The notes beneath the pieces are model-generated. The model was not told the DNA's origin, did no database searches, and worked only from the letters and a program-made list of their open reading frames with translations. A stretch of DNA of 64,000 bases from Allolobophora icterica (Eukaryota; Annelida; Clitellata; Crassiclitellata; Lumbricidae). The translations under genes and the position numbers were made by a program. Positions 50,017 to 62,291 of the stretch are shown here, piece by piece; position 1 is the stretch's first letter; each line of letters starts with the position of its first letter. The stretch covers positions 15,027,140 to 15,091,139 of the forward strand of contig OY744608.1 in assembly GCA_963556255.1 (NCBI GenBank). Direction: 5' to 3'.

Positions 50017-50621
50017 TCTTGTATGTGGAACAAACAGGCAGAATCATCATTAGTCGATATTTTGGAGCGTGTTTAAGGGTTATTATAGCCCATCCCCTTC
50101 CCCGCTGGTTACGCCATCGATCTCAGCTGAACATGAATCGCAGCTCACAATTTGGAGATTCGTACGGTGGTCTGTTAATTGGGTGGTGAGTGGTGACCGT
50201 TCATTAAAGCTATCTGCGCATTTCCGCTGCTAACATTAGGCATTTCTTTACATAGAGTCTGTACGATACCGATCAAACCATTTCAACATGCCCACATATA
50301 TGGAGCCCATATCGGACCCATATTCACAAATGGAACCCATATCGAACCCACGTGGGCTCATGTATTGCCAATGAACACGCTGGCAGAGTGGCGTTGACAG
50401 AGGGATAAGATAGGCCTATCTAAATGTTGGGCGTTCACAGGTTTTTCTACAATGCAATATAATACAAGACAAAGTAATTTGATAATACCCTCCTTTACAA
50501 AGTTCTGAAGTGCGCATTGAAGCCGGGCAACCATTAACAGCCATAGGTAGACTGGGAGGAACACGCTTTCAGTTTAGAGCGAAAGACAGTCTCGCTAAGA
50601 GAGTTGCAGACATGAGAAGGT

Positions 50622-51426
<805 letters not shown>

Positions 51427-51434
51427 GAGAAGGT

Positions 51435-51990
51435 AGAGTTCCAGATGGAACTGTGCAGCGCTTGAAGACTTCTTTTGGAATTCTCTGAATTACCGCTCAG
51501 TTGGATCCGTTCCATCCTGTTCGACCGCTCACAGCTAGCCGGTATCTTCGGGCCTACCGTTCTCCTTGGTCCTCTATTATCTTCCGCAGGTATACCTGTC
51601 TTTGCCCCCACTTCTTTATACGGCCGACTTAAGTCGCATTCTATCCGAGAAAGGGGTTACATCTCATCGATATGCTGACACCTAGGCCCAGCTACTGCAG
51701 TGGCTATCTTAGTTGATCTGATTGTGCATGCGTTGGAGGCCCTGGCTGCTTGGGTGTCCTCAGACCGTCTTCAGTTGAATTCTGATCAGGCTGGGTGGTC
51801 AGATTTAATTCTCTAAAACTGATGCTTTTGCCTTCGCCGGTCTTTTCCTGGCATCACATTCTTCTCTACCTCTGTGCGAGACCTGGCATTGTTCTCGATC
51901 AAAAGCTAACGCTTCTTAACCTTGTAAACAATGTATTTCGTACCTGTAATTACTATCATTTCCGCGTCAGATCCGCTCTGTGCGACGATC
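51435..51990 (+). mobile_element. LINE reverse-transcriptase remnant
   Basis: Plus-strand fragments in several frames: LSWIRSILFDRSQ, then a VLLGPLLSS segment, SSDRLQLNSDQ, and GIVLDQKLTLLNLVNNVFRT with a CNYYHFRVRSAL end. These follow the order of reverse-transcriptase motifs in CR1/RTE-like LINEs. It is disrupted by frameshifts and stops. Confidence 0.7.
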
Positions 51991-52367
51991 ACTTACTATA
52001 CTGCCAACATGCCCATATAGAGACCATCTACATATCACGTGGGCTCATGGGCTTGCACATATAGGCATGTCTGGGAGCGAGGTGAGGAGTACGTTATCCG
52101 AATAGAAGTTTATGTGGGCGACAAGTGGGGTCATGGCTTTCGCCGCCCACATCTAGTGTATGAAAGATCTAAGTATGCGTTCATGCCATGAATAACGAGT
52201 AGGCCTATACTATAGGCCAACACTCAGTGTTATTGCTAGAATATAGCCTACGGGGAAACAACAGGTCAGCGGCAGATGGTTTGAACACTTTGGTGCCGAA
52301 AATGCAGCTCGACCCCGGCAACCATAACAGAGGATATGGATTTTAAAAAAATTAAAATTCAGTCTAT

Positions 52368-52482
52368 GGTATGATGACGATCTATCTGTAATAACGGCTC
52401 TATACAAGTCAGTACAGCAAATTAGATTAGATACCAACATTTGCTGGTCTCAGACGCAATATATGAGGTCATCCACGAAGGA
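52368..52482 (-). repeat. Dispersed repeat (SINE-like) copy 1
   Basis: Shares ACGGCTCTATACAAGTCAGT-type sequence, ACAGCAAATTA and ATATGAGGTCATCCACGAA with 54065-54172. Confidence 0.5.
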
Positions 52483-52570
52483 GTTTCGTAAAGAATGATC
52501 TATTACTTATGCTACTTTGTACCCTACTTTCCCTTGTGTGTAGCCTATTATCCATCTTTTCAGATGCCCG

Positions 52571-52820
52571 CAAATTATAGGTGTCTCGTTCACAGCACAG
52601 AATAACTGTACATGGCTTTTATATAATGTAATAAAATGCCTTCGGACGACTATAGGACAATACAGAGTTATAAATAGGCTAATGTGGACGTCATAATTAG
52701 AAATTTATTTTGCGTACGTTCACATTTTGTCCCCCTCCCCCCGTTCGCACCCGTACGCAAAATCGCCAAAATCCGACCCCCTCCATCCCTAATTGCGTAC
52801 GTAATATGTGGATGGCCCCT
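52571..52820. mobile_element. 5'-truncated copy of the 25066-25520 MITE
   Basis: Matches 25262-25520 from CAAATTATAGG through TTGCGTACGTAATATGTGGA to GGCCCCT. Confidence 0.7.
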
Positions 52821-53639
52821 TATATAATTATACCTAGAGCTAAATCATAAATGCACAGGCTCCCTAATTATAACCACGTACTAAATTTTAGACGCGACGT
52901 TCGCAATCGCCCAACTCCTTCACAAGTCCTTATCCCGAACCTGGGTGACCTCTCATCCCCTTTGCGAACATCGCTTATGGGTGACCCCATTGACCCCATG
53001 TAACTCCAGGTTCAACGTTGTTAATACCATGCTAGTTACAGAAGGCACCTCAAAATATAACTGAACAGTATCAGGCGGCGATATCCACGTCACTGATGGC
53101 AGACAGTGTATACTTTAAGCCTAGACATTGATGAAACAGGACTAGACGAAAATCAAATATATGTTTATAACATTAAAACTGGTTTAAGGTCAACAAACGG
53201 AACTATAGACTTGCAAACTAATCTGTTTTCTTACTTCTAGGAAATTAACTAAACCCACACATTTAAAATATTTCAAGAAATATGTCTGTCTGTGGAGCAT
53301 CACAGCAGTGATGATAACATAATGATAATGTACTGATGATAACATAATCATAATGTTCCATAAAATCCTTCTAAATTTCAAACATTTTGTCACACATTTC
53401 TACATCCATGTGGTATAAAAAATTAAAATAGCAATAAATTCAGACATTACTCTACAATTGCTCCAGAAAATCGTTTTCAACTGGACTATGATTCGCCCTC
53501 TGCGTAGGAAGATCTTAAAAGATTTTTGTAGTTAAGTGTTTTCCATCAACACAGTAATCATAATCATACTAAATCTCTTACATAAAGTGCTTGTGCATTC
53601 AAACAAATCACTTTCACCTAGTTAATGTTCATTTACCAG

Positions 53640-54367
53640 TATGAGATCTTGCAACGTCGCCGAGACACTCCGTGCAAAGCCACATCACATAATTTACATT
53701 TCTGTGGCTTTTACTTGTGTTTCTTCTGGAGTGCATTTTGAGAGCTTCACTCCGTGTAAATGTTTCGTTACATAACGTACATTTGTATAGTTTTCCTCTG
53801 TTGCGGGTTTGTGCATGGCGTTTCTGACATTTCTGTTCAAAATATTATTGACATACAGTGCATGTGTATATTTTTCTCAAGTGTAGTTTCTTCCATGGCA
53901 TTTGAGAGTACCAATGTGTGCAAATCGTTTGTCACATAAACAGCACTTATATGCCTTTTTCTCTGGAGTGGTCGTCTAGGGCACTCTTCTATGCAAATGC
54001 TTCGTAACATAAATTGCGTATGTATGGTTTTCTCCAGTTTGGGTTCTTTTATGGCATTCCAGATGAGTATGATGATGATCTGTCTGTGATAACGGCGCTA
54101 TACAAGTCAGGACAGCAAATTAAATAAATTAAGATACCAGAACGACGCAGACGCCGTATGAGGTCATCCACAAATGCTTTGTGACATAAGCTACACTTTT
54201 ATTGTTTTTCTCAGGTGTGGGTTTTTTTTATGGCGTTCCAGGTAAGTTTTCTCCGCAAAAGCTTTGTGACATAAATTACATTTTTATGGGTTTTCTCAAG
54301 TGTGGGTTATGTTATGGCATTCCAGAAGTGTCTTCTCTGCAAATTCGCTGAGACAGAAATTGCATTT
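53640..54367 (-). pseudogene. Decayed C2H2 finger relics downstream of the zinc-finger ORF
   Basis: The minus strand continues with diverged finger units after the stop of the zinc-finger ORF, recognisable by CATTCCAGA, TGCAAAT, TGTGACATAAATTGCA and TTTTCTCCAGTGTGGGTT spacing on the plus strand. They are interrupted by frameshifts and by a SINE-like insertion at 54065-54172. The gene probably once had a longer array. Confidence 0.65.
54065..54172 (-). repeat. Dispersed repeat (SINE-like) copy 2 in finger relics
   Basis: Homologous to 52368-52482 (GATAACGGCGCTATACAAGT, GTATGAGGTCATCCACAAA). It interrupts a decayed finger. Confidence 0.5.
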
Positions 54368-55831
54368 TTAGGAATTTTCTCCAGTGTGGGTCATTCTATG
54401 GCGTTCCAGAGTAGTTCTCCATGTAAATGGTTTTTGACATAAACTGCATATATATGGTTTTTCTCCAGTGTGGGTTCTTTTATGGCATTCCAGATTAGTC
54501 TTCAGTGCAAATGATTTGTCACATAAATTGCATTTGTATGGCTTTTCTCCAGTGTGGGTTCTTTTGTGGCGTGCCAGATAATTCTTCTGTGCAAATGCTT
54601 TGTGGCATAAATTGCACATGTATGGTTTTTCTTTAGTGTGGGTTCTTTTATGGTATTCCAGACAAGTCTTCCGAGCAAATGCTTTGTCACATAAATTGCA
54701 CATGCATGGTTTTTCTTTAGTGTTGGCTCTTTTATGGTATTCCAGATAAGTCTTCCGAGCAAATGCTTTGTGACATAAATTGCACATGTATGGTTTTTCT
54801 CCAGTGTGGGTTCTTTTATGGCATTCCAAATTAGTCTTCTGTGCAAATGAATTGTGACATAAATTGCAAATGTATGGTTTTTCTCCTGTATGTGTTCTTT
54901 TGTGGTTTTCCAGATGAGTCTTTCGTGTGAATGCTTTGTGACATAAATTGCATGTGTGTGGTTTTTCTCCAGTATGGGTTCTTTTATGGTATTCCAGATG
55001 AGTCTTCTGTGCAAATGCTTTATGACATGAATTGCACAAGTATGGTTTTTCTCCAGTGTGGGTTCTTCTATGGCATACCAGATGAGTCTTCTCTGCAAAT
55101 GCTTTGTGACATAAATTGCACATATATGGTTTTTCTCCGGTGTGGGTTCTTTTATGCTTTTCCAGAGTAGTCTTCTGTGCAAATACTTTGTCACAAAAAA
55201 TGCACATGTACGGTTTTTCTCTAGCGTGGGTTCTTTTATGGTATTCCAGATTAGGCTTCTGTGCCAATTCTTTGTTGCATAAATTGCACTTGAATGGTTT
55301 TTCTCCAGTGTGGATTTTTGTATGGTATTTTAGAGCATTCTTATGTGTAAATGTTTTGTGACATAAATTGCACATGTACGGTTTTTCTCCAGTGTGGGTT
55401 CTTTTATGGTATTCCAGATGAGGTTTCTGTGCAAATTCTTTGTTGCATAAATTGCACTTGAATGGTTTTTCTCCAGTGTGGGTTTTTGTATGCTGATCTA
55501 GAACATTCTTATGAGCAAATGCTTTGTGACATAAATTACACATGTATGGTTTTTCTCCAGTGTGGATTCTTTTATGGTATTCCATAAGAATCTTTCGTGT
55601 AAATTCTTTGTTGCATAAATTGCACTTGAATGGTTTTTCTCCAGTGTGGATTTTTGTATGGTATTTTAGAATATTCTTCTGTGCAAATGCTTTGTGACAT
55701 AAATTGCACATGTATGGTTTTTCACCAGTGTGAATTCTTTTATGGATTTTGAGACTGGATTTCCATGTAAACATTTTGTTACAAAAATCGCATACATATG
55801 TGTTTGCTTTGCTGTGGTTACTTGCTTGCAT
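54368..55831 (-). CDS. C2H2 zinc-finger protein, 17 tandem fingers
   Basis: An uninterrupted ORF of about 487 residues from ATG 55831. It starts MQASNHSKANTYVCDFC and carries 17 classic C-x2-C-x12-H-x3-H fingers joined by TGEKP linkers. Fingers 2-7 alternate between a YMCNLCHKAF and an FKCNLCNKEF type, as if duplicated two at a time. In finger 13 the last zinc-binding His is Asn (YHKRANT) and the linker is TKEKP. No KRAB, BTB or SET domain is present. Likely a DNA-binding nuclear protein. A 5' exon may exist. TGA/TAG relics follow the ORF. Confidence 0.85.
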   Translation of the reverse strand: MQASNHSKANTYVCDFCNKMFTWKSSLKIHKRIHTGEKPYMCNLCHKAFAQKNILKYHTKIHTGEKPFKCNLCNKEFTRKILMEYHKRIHTGEKPYMCNLCHKAFAHKNVLDQHTKTHTGEKPFKCNLCNKEFAQKPHLEYHKRTHTGEKPYMCNLCHKTFTHKNALKYHTKIHTGEKPFKCNLCNKELAQKPNLEYHKRTHAREKPYMCIFCDKVFAQKTTLEKHKRTHTGEKPYMCNLCHKAFAEKTHLVCHRRTHTGEKPYLCNSCHKAFAQKTHLEYHKRTHTGEKPHTCNLCHKAFTRKTHLENHKRTHTGEKPYICNLCHNSFAQKTNLECHKRTHTGEKPYMCNLCHKAFARKTYLEYHKRANTKEKPCMCNLCDKAFARKTCLEYHKRTHTKEKPYMCNLCHKAFAQKNYLARHKRTHTGEKPYKCNLCDKSFALKTNLECHKRTHTGEKPYICSLCQKPFTWRTTLERHRMTHTGENS

Positions 55832-57290
55832 CTTGAAATCTTGAACACACCCCAAACATTGGACTTATTTATAGGTTGAACATTATTACTGATTTTCCAT
55901 GTTATTGCAAACCTATCAAGAATTAGAAATGCAACTGTTAATATAAAATTATTGAAGGAAGATGGGATGCAATAGGAAAATGAAGACAAAGAATAATGAA
56001 TCCCCATTTTCAATAGAATAGAATTATACCTCATACTGACTCCTTAGCCCATAAAACCTTTGTCATTCGGACGTTATATGCTTCAAATTCATTTGATAAA
56101 CTATGTACACCAAAGTGCGATTAGCGGTTGGATATACTTGCTTACTTACTAATTATGAACTCGAAGTCATGAACAATTAGCAAACAGAGATTTTACAAGG
56201 ATGTCATTAGAGGCTGCATGGTAGCACAGCCAAGTTGTTACTGGAGAGATGTCTTAAACACAGGGAACACTTTTCTGTTACCACCTGTAATTCTGAGGTC
56301 ACTGATGTGATATTTGAAAGCTTTCTTACCCCATGTAAAAGTGTGATTATGCTTCCAAGATATGGTGATAGAATGTCTGGAATAGGCATTCTGACAACAC
56401 AAATTTATGATTGAATAAGATTGTTTGCTGGTGCCTATTTAAAAAATGCAAGGCCGGGAAGCTAAAGGAGCCATTTCAAGATCTGGATAATACTTGTTTT
56501 ATTTGGAAAATTAATAATTGTGATCCCAGCCATAAAAAAAGTAATAAACCAAACAAAGGTATGCTGCATATCGCAGATGAGGAAAGATCTCTTATTGCTA
56601 GTATATGAGAGAGGCACAGGAAGTGGATTGGTCACATATTGAGGGGTATTTCCTACTGAGAACTATCACAGGGAAAAGAATGGGGGAAAAAGAATGAGAG
56701 GAAGATCTAGATGGATGCTACTGGACTGGATGATGGTGGATGGATACAGCAAACTGATGGAGGACGCCCAGAATCGAGAGAGGAGGAGCTATTGGACGTT
56801 TGAACCTGCACAAGGGCTGAGAACTTGAAGACGATCCTTGCCAAATCCAACCCTATGTGGAATCCTAGAGTGCAGTGCCATAGAACAAAGCACTGCACAA
56901 AGTTGTTTCGTTAGATTATATCCATTACATCTACTAGTGTTTGCTAAATGCCAAAACAATATGCTATTTTGTTAAAATTTACAAATTACAATGTCTAAAA
57001 CTTCTTAGAGTAGGCCTATACCATTTATTTTGTAACTTTAAGCCACAGCGTTAAAAGAGATACTGTTATTTTTTTCTTAAAAAAGGGGCTATTTCTATAA
57101 TTTCTGACAGAACTGCTTAGTCTACATAATTTCGCACAGACTGCAAAACAATAACGGAAAACAGAATTTTTGGGGAGGTTCTCACTGACACTCCAAACCC
57201 CACTCTCGTTTTTTCTTGGACTTCGCCCATGAATGAGCTCTTCTATGATTGTTCAGTTCCGGAACCTTTTTCTAGAAAAAAAGGACTGTA
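55832..57290. other. Intergenic DNA with LINE remnant
   Basis: Upstream of the zinc-finger ORF. Apart from the LINE fragment at 56550-56830 and the partial MITE ending near 57286, nothing is recognised. Confidence 0.5.
56550..56830 (+). mobile_element. LINE ORF C-terminal remnant (RKWIGHILR type)
   Basis: The plus strand reads [12 protein letters not shown], then after a frame change [34 protein letters not shown] and a YWTFEPAQG end. This is the RRWIGHILR...GKR.RGRPR...W..L..DR..WR segment at the C terminus of many invertebrate non-LTR ORFs. Confidence 0.72.
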
Positions 57291-57294
57291 ATTA

Positions 57295-58274
57295 CAGTGT
57301 TGGGTATGAGTTAACTCAGATGAGTTTAAACTCACGAGTTAACTCACTTGCTGTGATTTATGAGTTTGAGTTAACTCACCTTAAAGAGTGTGAGTTATGA
57401 GTTTGAGTTAACTCATATTTTCTGTGAGTTTGAGTTGTAGCTGTCGATTATTTTAAACTCAACTCACTCTTCGGCACTCGGCACATATTATGTTGAAACA
57501 AGCCTTTTATATATCGTTGGCTTTCCATACTGGTGAGTGGTGACGGCAGGTAGGGTCGTAAACACTGCTAGCGGACAGTGTTTAAGCACTGCATATTTTG
57601 TATATGTGATGCCGCATATGAAAAGGGACCATAACGCGGGTTTGGAGTTATTCGCACCACCATGATCAGGAAAGAATTCTGAAAATAAAGGTGTTTAAGG
57701 TTGTACAGTGAGAGTATTATTGATTTATCTGTAGAAGTTAGAACGTGATGTACCTGAAATATGTGATTTTCGATAAAGCTCATATAAAGTTTAGAATGCC
57801 CATAGAAATGGCCGTTTTTTCGATGTTATGTAGCAAAGCATTTAATTAAAATGTTCTGTTTTCATGAAACTGTTGTGCTTGATTGATATCGAATACCAGT
57901 GCAAACCCAATTTCGATATTTTGATGGGTGACCATGTTTAAAGGCCTGTATCTCAGTAAATAAATCCCGCGTTATGGTCTCTTTTCATATGCGGCATCAC
58001 ATATTGTGAAGAGTTAAGAACAACATGGCTGAAGTACCGTGTATTCTTGATGGAAAATATTTTTCTATTACAAGTAGGCGTGATGGAAAAATTGTTGCTC
58101 GATTAGAACGTGCTAGTATGAAACGTGTGAGTTTATGAGTTAACTCATTTAACAACTGAGTTTGAGTTAACTCATTTCACTTAGGATGAGTTGAGTTTGA
58201 GTTTAAACTCATTTTGAGGTGCATGAGTTGAGTTTTGAGTTAACTCATTTCTTGTGTGAGTTTACCCAACACTG
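57295..58274. mobile_element. hAT-like foldback element with GAGTTAACTC words
   Basis: It starts CAGTGTTGGGTATGAG and ends GTTTACCCAACACTG, flanked by perfect 8-bp repeats TGTAATTA (57287-57294 and 58275-58282). Both arms (57305-57460 and 58120-58260) are arrays of GAGTTAACTC and GAGTTTAAACTC words. A second element lies inside (57602-58004). Confidence 0.88.
57602..58004. mobile_element. Nested element with 38-bp near-perfect terminal inverted repeats
   Basis: The left end ATATGTGATGCCGCATATG continues through AGGGACCATAACGCGGG. The right end is its complement with one difference. A TA or TAT duplication is possible at the borders. The family is not recognised. Confidence 0.75.
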
Positions 58275-58292
58275 TGTAATTATATATAAATT

Positions 58293-58551
58293 CAGTGCTT
58301 TTTTCAGCCGGACCGACGTTCCGGCATCGTTTTTTCAGCTACTAAAAATAATTTACTTATTTTACTTATTTTAATAATAAAAATATGTTAACTATTTTAA
58401 TTTAATTTCAGTGCTGTGAACTGTTTTCAGTACTTATTGAGACCCTTCCCAACCCCCAATCCCGTTTTTCTGGGAATTTTAGCCCTTCCATAATTGTTCA
58501 GGTCCGGAACCTATTGTTCAGTACCCGATCCTTTTTTCTAGAAAAAAACAC
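58293..58551. mobile_element. hAT-like MITE (CAGTGCTTTTTTCAGCCGG end)
   Basis: Same family as 47244-47511, in the opposite orientation (CAGTGCTTTTTTCAGCC; right end TTTTCTAGAAAAAAACAC). Flanked by perfect TATAAATT repeats (58285-58292 and 58552-58559) if the last two bases of the element were lost. Confidence 0.75.
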
Positions 58552-59489
58552 TATAAATTACATATTATTATATAGATTTCTTAGCTTAGATATAAACGAG
58601 ATATGCTTCACCAGCAAATAAACGCAGGAGGCGAAATTAACGCATAAAAAGTAGTATAATAACGAGAAGAGTAGTTAGGCCTATGAATCGTTTTCTTCAT
58701 GAAGCGCATAACAGCTTCCAACCGTTTCGCAAAATTTCATCCCAAAATACGAAAATATTAATCGTAATCGTAATTTCGTAAACACCAAACTATAATCACT
58801 CGAATGCCAAGCGCAGGGCACCAGCTTATTAAACAGCGCTGCATCAAGTCAGAGGAGTTTCCAGAGAGTAGTCAAAGAAGTTCCGAGTCCGGTTCCAGAG
58901 GTCCAGATCCAGACAGGAGGCAGAGCAGCTGTTAATTATAGGCATACACAGACTACTTCTGCACCGATCCACGCATTTATTTCCTCCAGAATCGATTTTG
59001 GAGATGCTATCGAATCAGGACTGGCCTTTAACAGAGTTGCAGAGTGTGACTATGGAAGGTAAGTAGGATGGCAGATGATTTGCATGTGCTTTTGTACATG
59101 AGGAGTGCCAGCTTGAAGCGGATACGCTCACAGACAGGAAGCTATAGGCCTAGTGTACAGAGCGAAGAGCAGGTGTGATAAGGTCTCGGTAGGAGAATCC
59201 AAGACACGATCTTGCAGCCTATAGGCCCTAATAACATTTTCTGTTTGACTATGGACTATGCCAGTGGATTAAAATTGAATTGTTTGCTGCAAGTAACTCA
59301 AACACTATAAACAAAAATTCTGTGAATTCTATTTCAATTGACTGCTTTAGAATTTTCAATCCAGTGGCCGGGCAGAGGAGGGGAAAAGGAGGCGAGACGA
59401 GGGAAGAGGAGAGGATGGGAGGGAGGACAGAGGAGGGACGGGATGGGAGGGGACGGGATGGAAGGGAAGGAAGGAAGGATGGATGGATG

Positions 59490-59600
59490 GATGGAGGGAG
59501 GGAGGGAGGGAGGGAGGGAGGGAGGGAGGGAGGGAGGGAGGGAGGGAGGGAGGGAGGGAGGGAGGGAGGGAGGGAGGGAGGGAGGGAGGGAGGGAGGGGA
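59490..59600. repeat. (GGGA)n microsatellite
   Basis: Pure GGGA array inside a longer purine-rich stretch (59370-59600). Gly/Arg/Glu frames here are artefacts. Confidence 0.96.
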
Positions 59601-59846
59601 AGTTACTCCAATGACTTTGGGGGTAGACGCCCTGGCTGAATCTAGAGTAGAGAGAAGCTGTCGGGTTCTTCTGAAGTGAAACAAGCACGCCAGAGAAACG
59701 GCAGCTATTTTAGGTTTCAGGGAAAGTGCTGCGTCAAGGATGAATTATTCAAGATCCTGAACACTGAACAGTGATGATGGAACGAGAAGAGAGGAGGAAA
59801 TAGAGTGAGAGGAGCGGTCAAACCATAAGCGACTATGGCAAACTAC

Positions 59847-60309
59847 CATGGACGGCGATCATGGGGGGACATGTCCTCCCACCTTTAAGAGTGGGGGGGG
59901 GGCACGCCATACATTTGTCCCACCACTTTTTGAAGAAACACCAAAAAAGGCCAAGAAATGTAATTGCGCGTGAGGGTTTTCGCTGCCTTTTTGAACAGAT
60001 GAGGTAAAAACTCAAATTTTGAGCAGAAGTGTCCCCCAAAATTGTCAGAAAGTAAGAAGAAAATCCTAAAGGTCATTTTGTTGAAGGGTTGAATTTCTAA
60101 AAGAAAGGTCATATATATATGTTTGAAAGTGGTAAAAGGTAATCACAGCGGTGTTGTAAAAGAGGCAAACGACTAAAAAAGGTCATCAACTTTTTTCGGA
60201 GATGAATTCGTATAGAAAAGTCTTAAAGTTTTTGTGGAGTAATTTTTTTTGGGGGGGGACATCCGACTTTGTCCCCCCCCCCACCTCTTAGACAAGATCG
60301 CCGCCACTG
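59847..60309. mobile_element. hAT-like MITE, second copy of the 21298 family
   Basis: It starts CATGGACGGCGATC and ends CAAGATCGCCGCCACTG, flanked by perfect 8-bp repeats CAAACTAC (59839-59846 and 60310-60317). Internal phrases match 21298-21797 in the same order. Confidence 0.9.
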
Positions 60310-60519
60310 CAAACTACTAGCAAACTTTATAGCGACCGCAATCGTAAGGTCTGCTGGACAGTAGTCACTTTTTAATGAATTAATCTGGTCACTGGTGAGA
60401 TTCTTAACCCCCCTGCCCGTTTGAATGGGTCTCATAACTTCTTAAGTCCCGTGCTATAGAGATTCCCGCTCAAAAACACATTTTCACCCGAAGTGTAAAG
60501 ATAGGCCTACCACTTTAGG

Positions 60520-60650
60520 CTTTATAGGCTAAAGGACTTGCTCAACGTGCCTGCACAGCATCTCTTCAGGGAAGAGTCGAACTTGTACTCTCCGCGCTAC
60601 ACTGTCAAGGCAAGCGCTCTTACCAATCGGCAAATGTGCCCTATACAACA
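60520..60650 (-). repeat. tRNA-derived SINE head
   Basis: The minus strand reads TTGGTAAGAGCGCTTGCC (A-box-like), then AGTTCGACTCTTCC (B-box-like), like a tRNA-derived promoter. It differs from the SINE at 43905-44215. Confidence 0.5.
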
Positions 60651-61738
60651 TAAGCCTACAGACAACTGATGTTTTCAAGACTTTGGAAATTTAGATTAAT
60701 ACTAGTGGAATAGAATAGGTCTGTTGGGCCCTGAACTATTGCCCTGAGAGCTGAAGAAACACACGAGATCTATAATTGAACTCGAACTACGCTGTGGAGT
60801 AGTTTGTCATCCCAACGGCTTTGAGCTAGCTTGTTCAAAGTTGGATCCAAAGGAGCAATCCAGGGATTTTCCCATTTGATTTTTAGTAGCTCACCCCTTT
60901 TAGTTATCCCAAAGGCGTAGACTCTGGAGGCAGCCGGGACACGTGCCCCCAATAACTGAGATGGGGCATCCCCGCCCCCCCACCCCCATCGAGAGGAGTA
61001 TTTCTTTAGTGGTCAAATATTAATATATTATGTTTCAATATAGACAAACTTCTTCAAAAACAGAAAAACAGAGACAAATGACTGAAATACTATCATAAAA
61101 TCATAATGAAAATAGGAGCTGAGCACTGTGCCCAGTCAAATAAATTTTCCGATGAACTCAATTAAAAATGTCCCACCCAATAAAATGCAAATCCTTGACA
61201 ACCGATAGAGATATTGTCTGAGATGAAGACAGTGTAGTCTTGCCTTAACGCCGTAATACATGCCAGCAGCAACCACGACGTGCAATGAAAGGGGTGTTAT
61301 TTTACATTGAAACTTACAGGTGACTGTCCATTTTTGTGCGTAATTTTGAAAATACGGAATAGAATATTCAAACAGCTGAAATTTTTGACGCAATGAAACT
61401 TTTCCAGTTAAATTTTTAAGGATTGTTGGAAAATCTTTCCTCTGTAAATCCTGAAATTTTGGTTTAAAAATCTATTGGTTGTCGAGAAATTGCCTGTGGT
61501 ACAGTGGGACTTTTTTATTGAGCCACCCTTTACATAGTTTGTCCAGAACTAAAATGATCGAATTGCAGGTTTGGCGACACCAGGTGAGTATTTCTGAGTA
61601 TTTTAAGCACTGCTTTTAAGTACCTCGCAAAAGCGTTGTACGCCCTTTATGTAGAACTATTATTACTCATGCGTAGAAGTGCGAAGAAGGTCGAACGGCG
61701 GTGCATGGAACATATTAAGAGTGTGAAGCAGGGGCGTA

Positions 61739-62079
61739 ACTTTGTTCTAAAAAGTGGGGGGTACCAATTTCTTACATACACGAAGAAAGGCACAGTAATA
61801 AAATATTGATTGGCATTGTTCAAAAAGTGGGGGGTACGGTACAGGGCCGTAGCCAGGATTTTGTTTCGGGGGTGTTTTCTGTTTCGGGGGTTGCAACCGA
61901 ATCAACCGACCAAGGGGTTTGTAGTTAGTAAATGCATTATTTCATTTTTACATTATTTAATTTCGGGGGGTGTTTAAACACCAAAAACACCCCCCTAGCT
62001 ACGGCCTTGGTACGGTACCCCCCAGTCCAAAAAGTGGGGGAACGGGTACCCCTCGTACCCCCCACAAATTACGCCTATG
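61739..62079. mobile_element. hAT-like MITE, second copy of the 19027 family, carrying a nested MITE
   Basis: It starts CAGGGGCGTAACTTTG and ends CAAATTACGCCTATG, with perfect 8-bp flanks GTGTGAAG (61731-61738 and 62080-62087). It is interrupted by the element at 61842-62009. Confidence 0.92.
61842..62009. mobile_element. Nested hAT-like MITE (CAGGGCCGTAGCC ends)
   Basis: It starts CAGGGCCGTAGCCAGG and ends AGCTACGGCCTTG. The perfect 8-bp duplication GTACGGTA is at 61834-61841 and 62010-62017. The uninterrupted related sequence GTACTGTA is present in the copy at 19027-19229. A left-end-like fragment (GGCGCAGCCAGGAAAC) is near 9271. Confidence 0.92.
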
Positions 62080-62251
62080 GTGTGAAGTTCATTACCATCA
62101 CGATGACCGACCGTCGAACCGTGTTTGTCTGGTCCGTCTGGTCACTCTGGTCAATAGAATTCAGTGGAGCGTGTAAACTTGATACCGGACGTGCTTTCGG
62201 TGGACGGCGGCCCTTCAAGGCATTGATTGGCGCCGTTGGATGACGTATGAT

Positions 62252-62291
62252 CATCGATATCTATATTTAGGTCTAAATATAGATATCGATG
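62252..62291. repeat. Perfect 19-bp hairpin flanked by direct repeats
   Basis: CATCGATATCTATATTTAG and its exact complement are separated by GT. CGTATGATC flanks it on both sides. Confidence 0.85.

Noticed and set aside
54502..55194. Second protein in another frame opposite and within the zinc fingers
   Set aside because: Shadow frame kept open by the regular 84-bp finger period.
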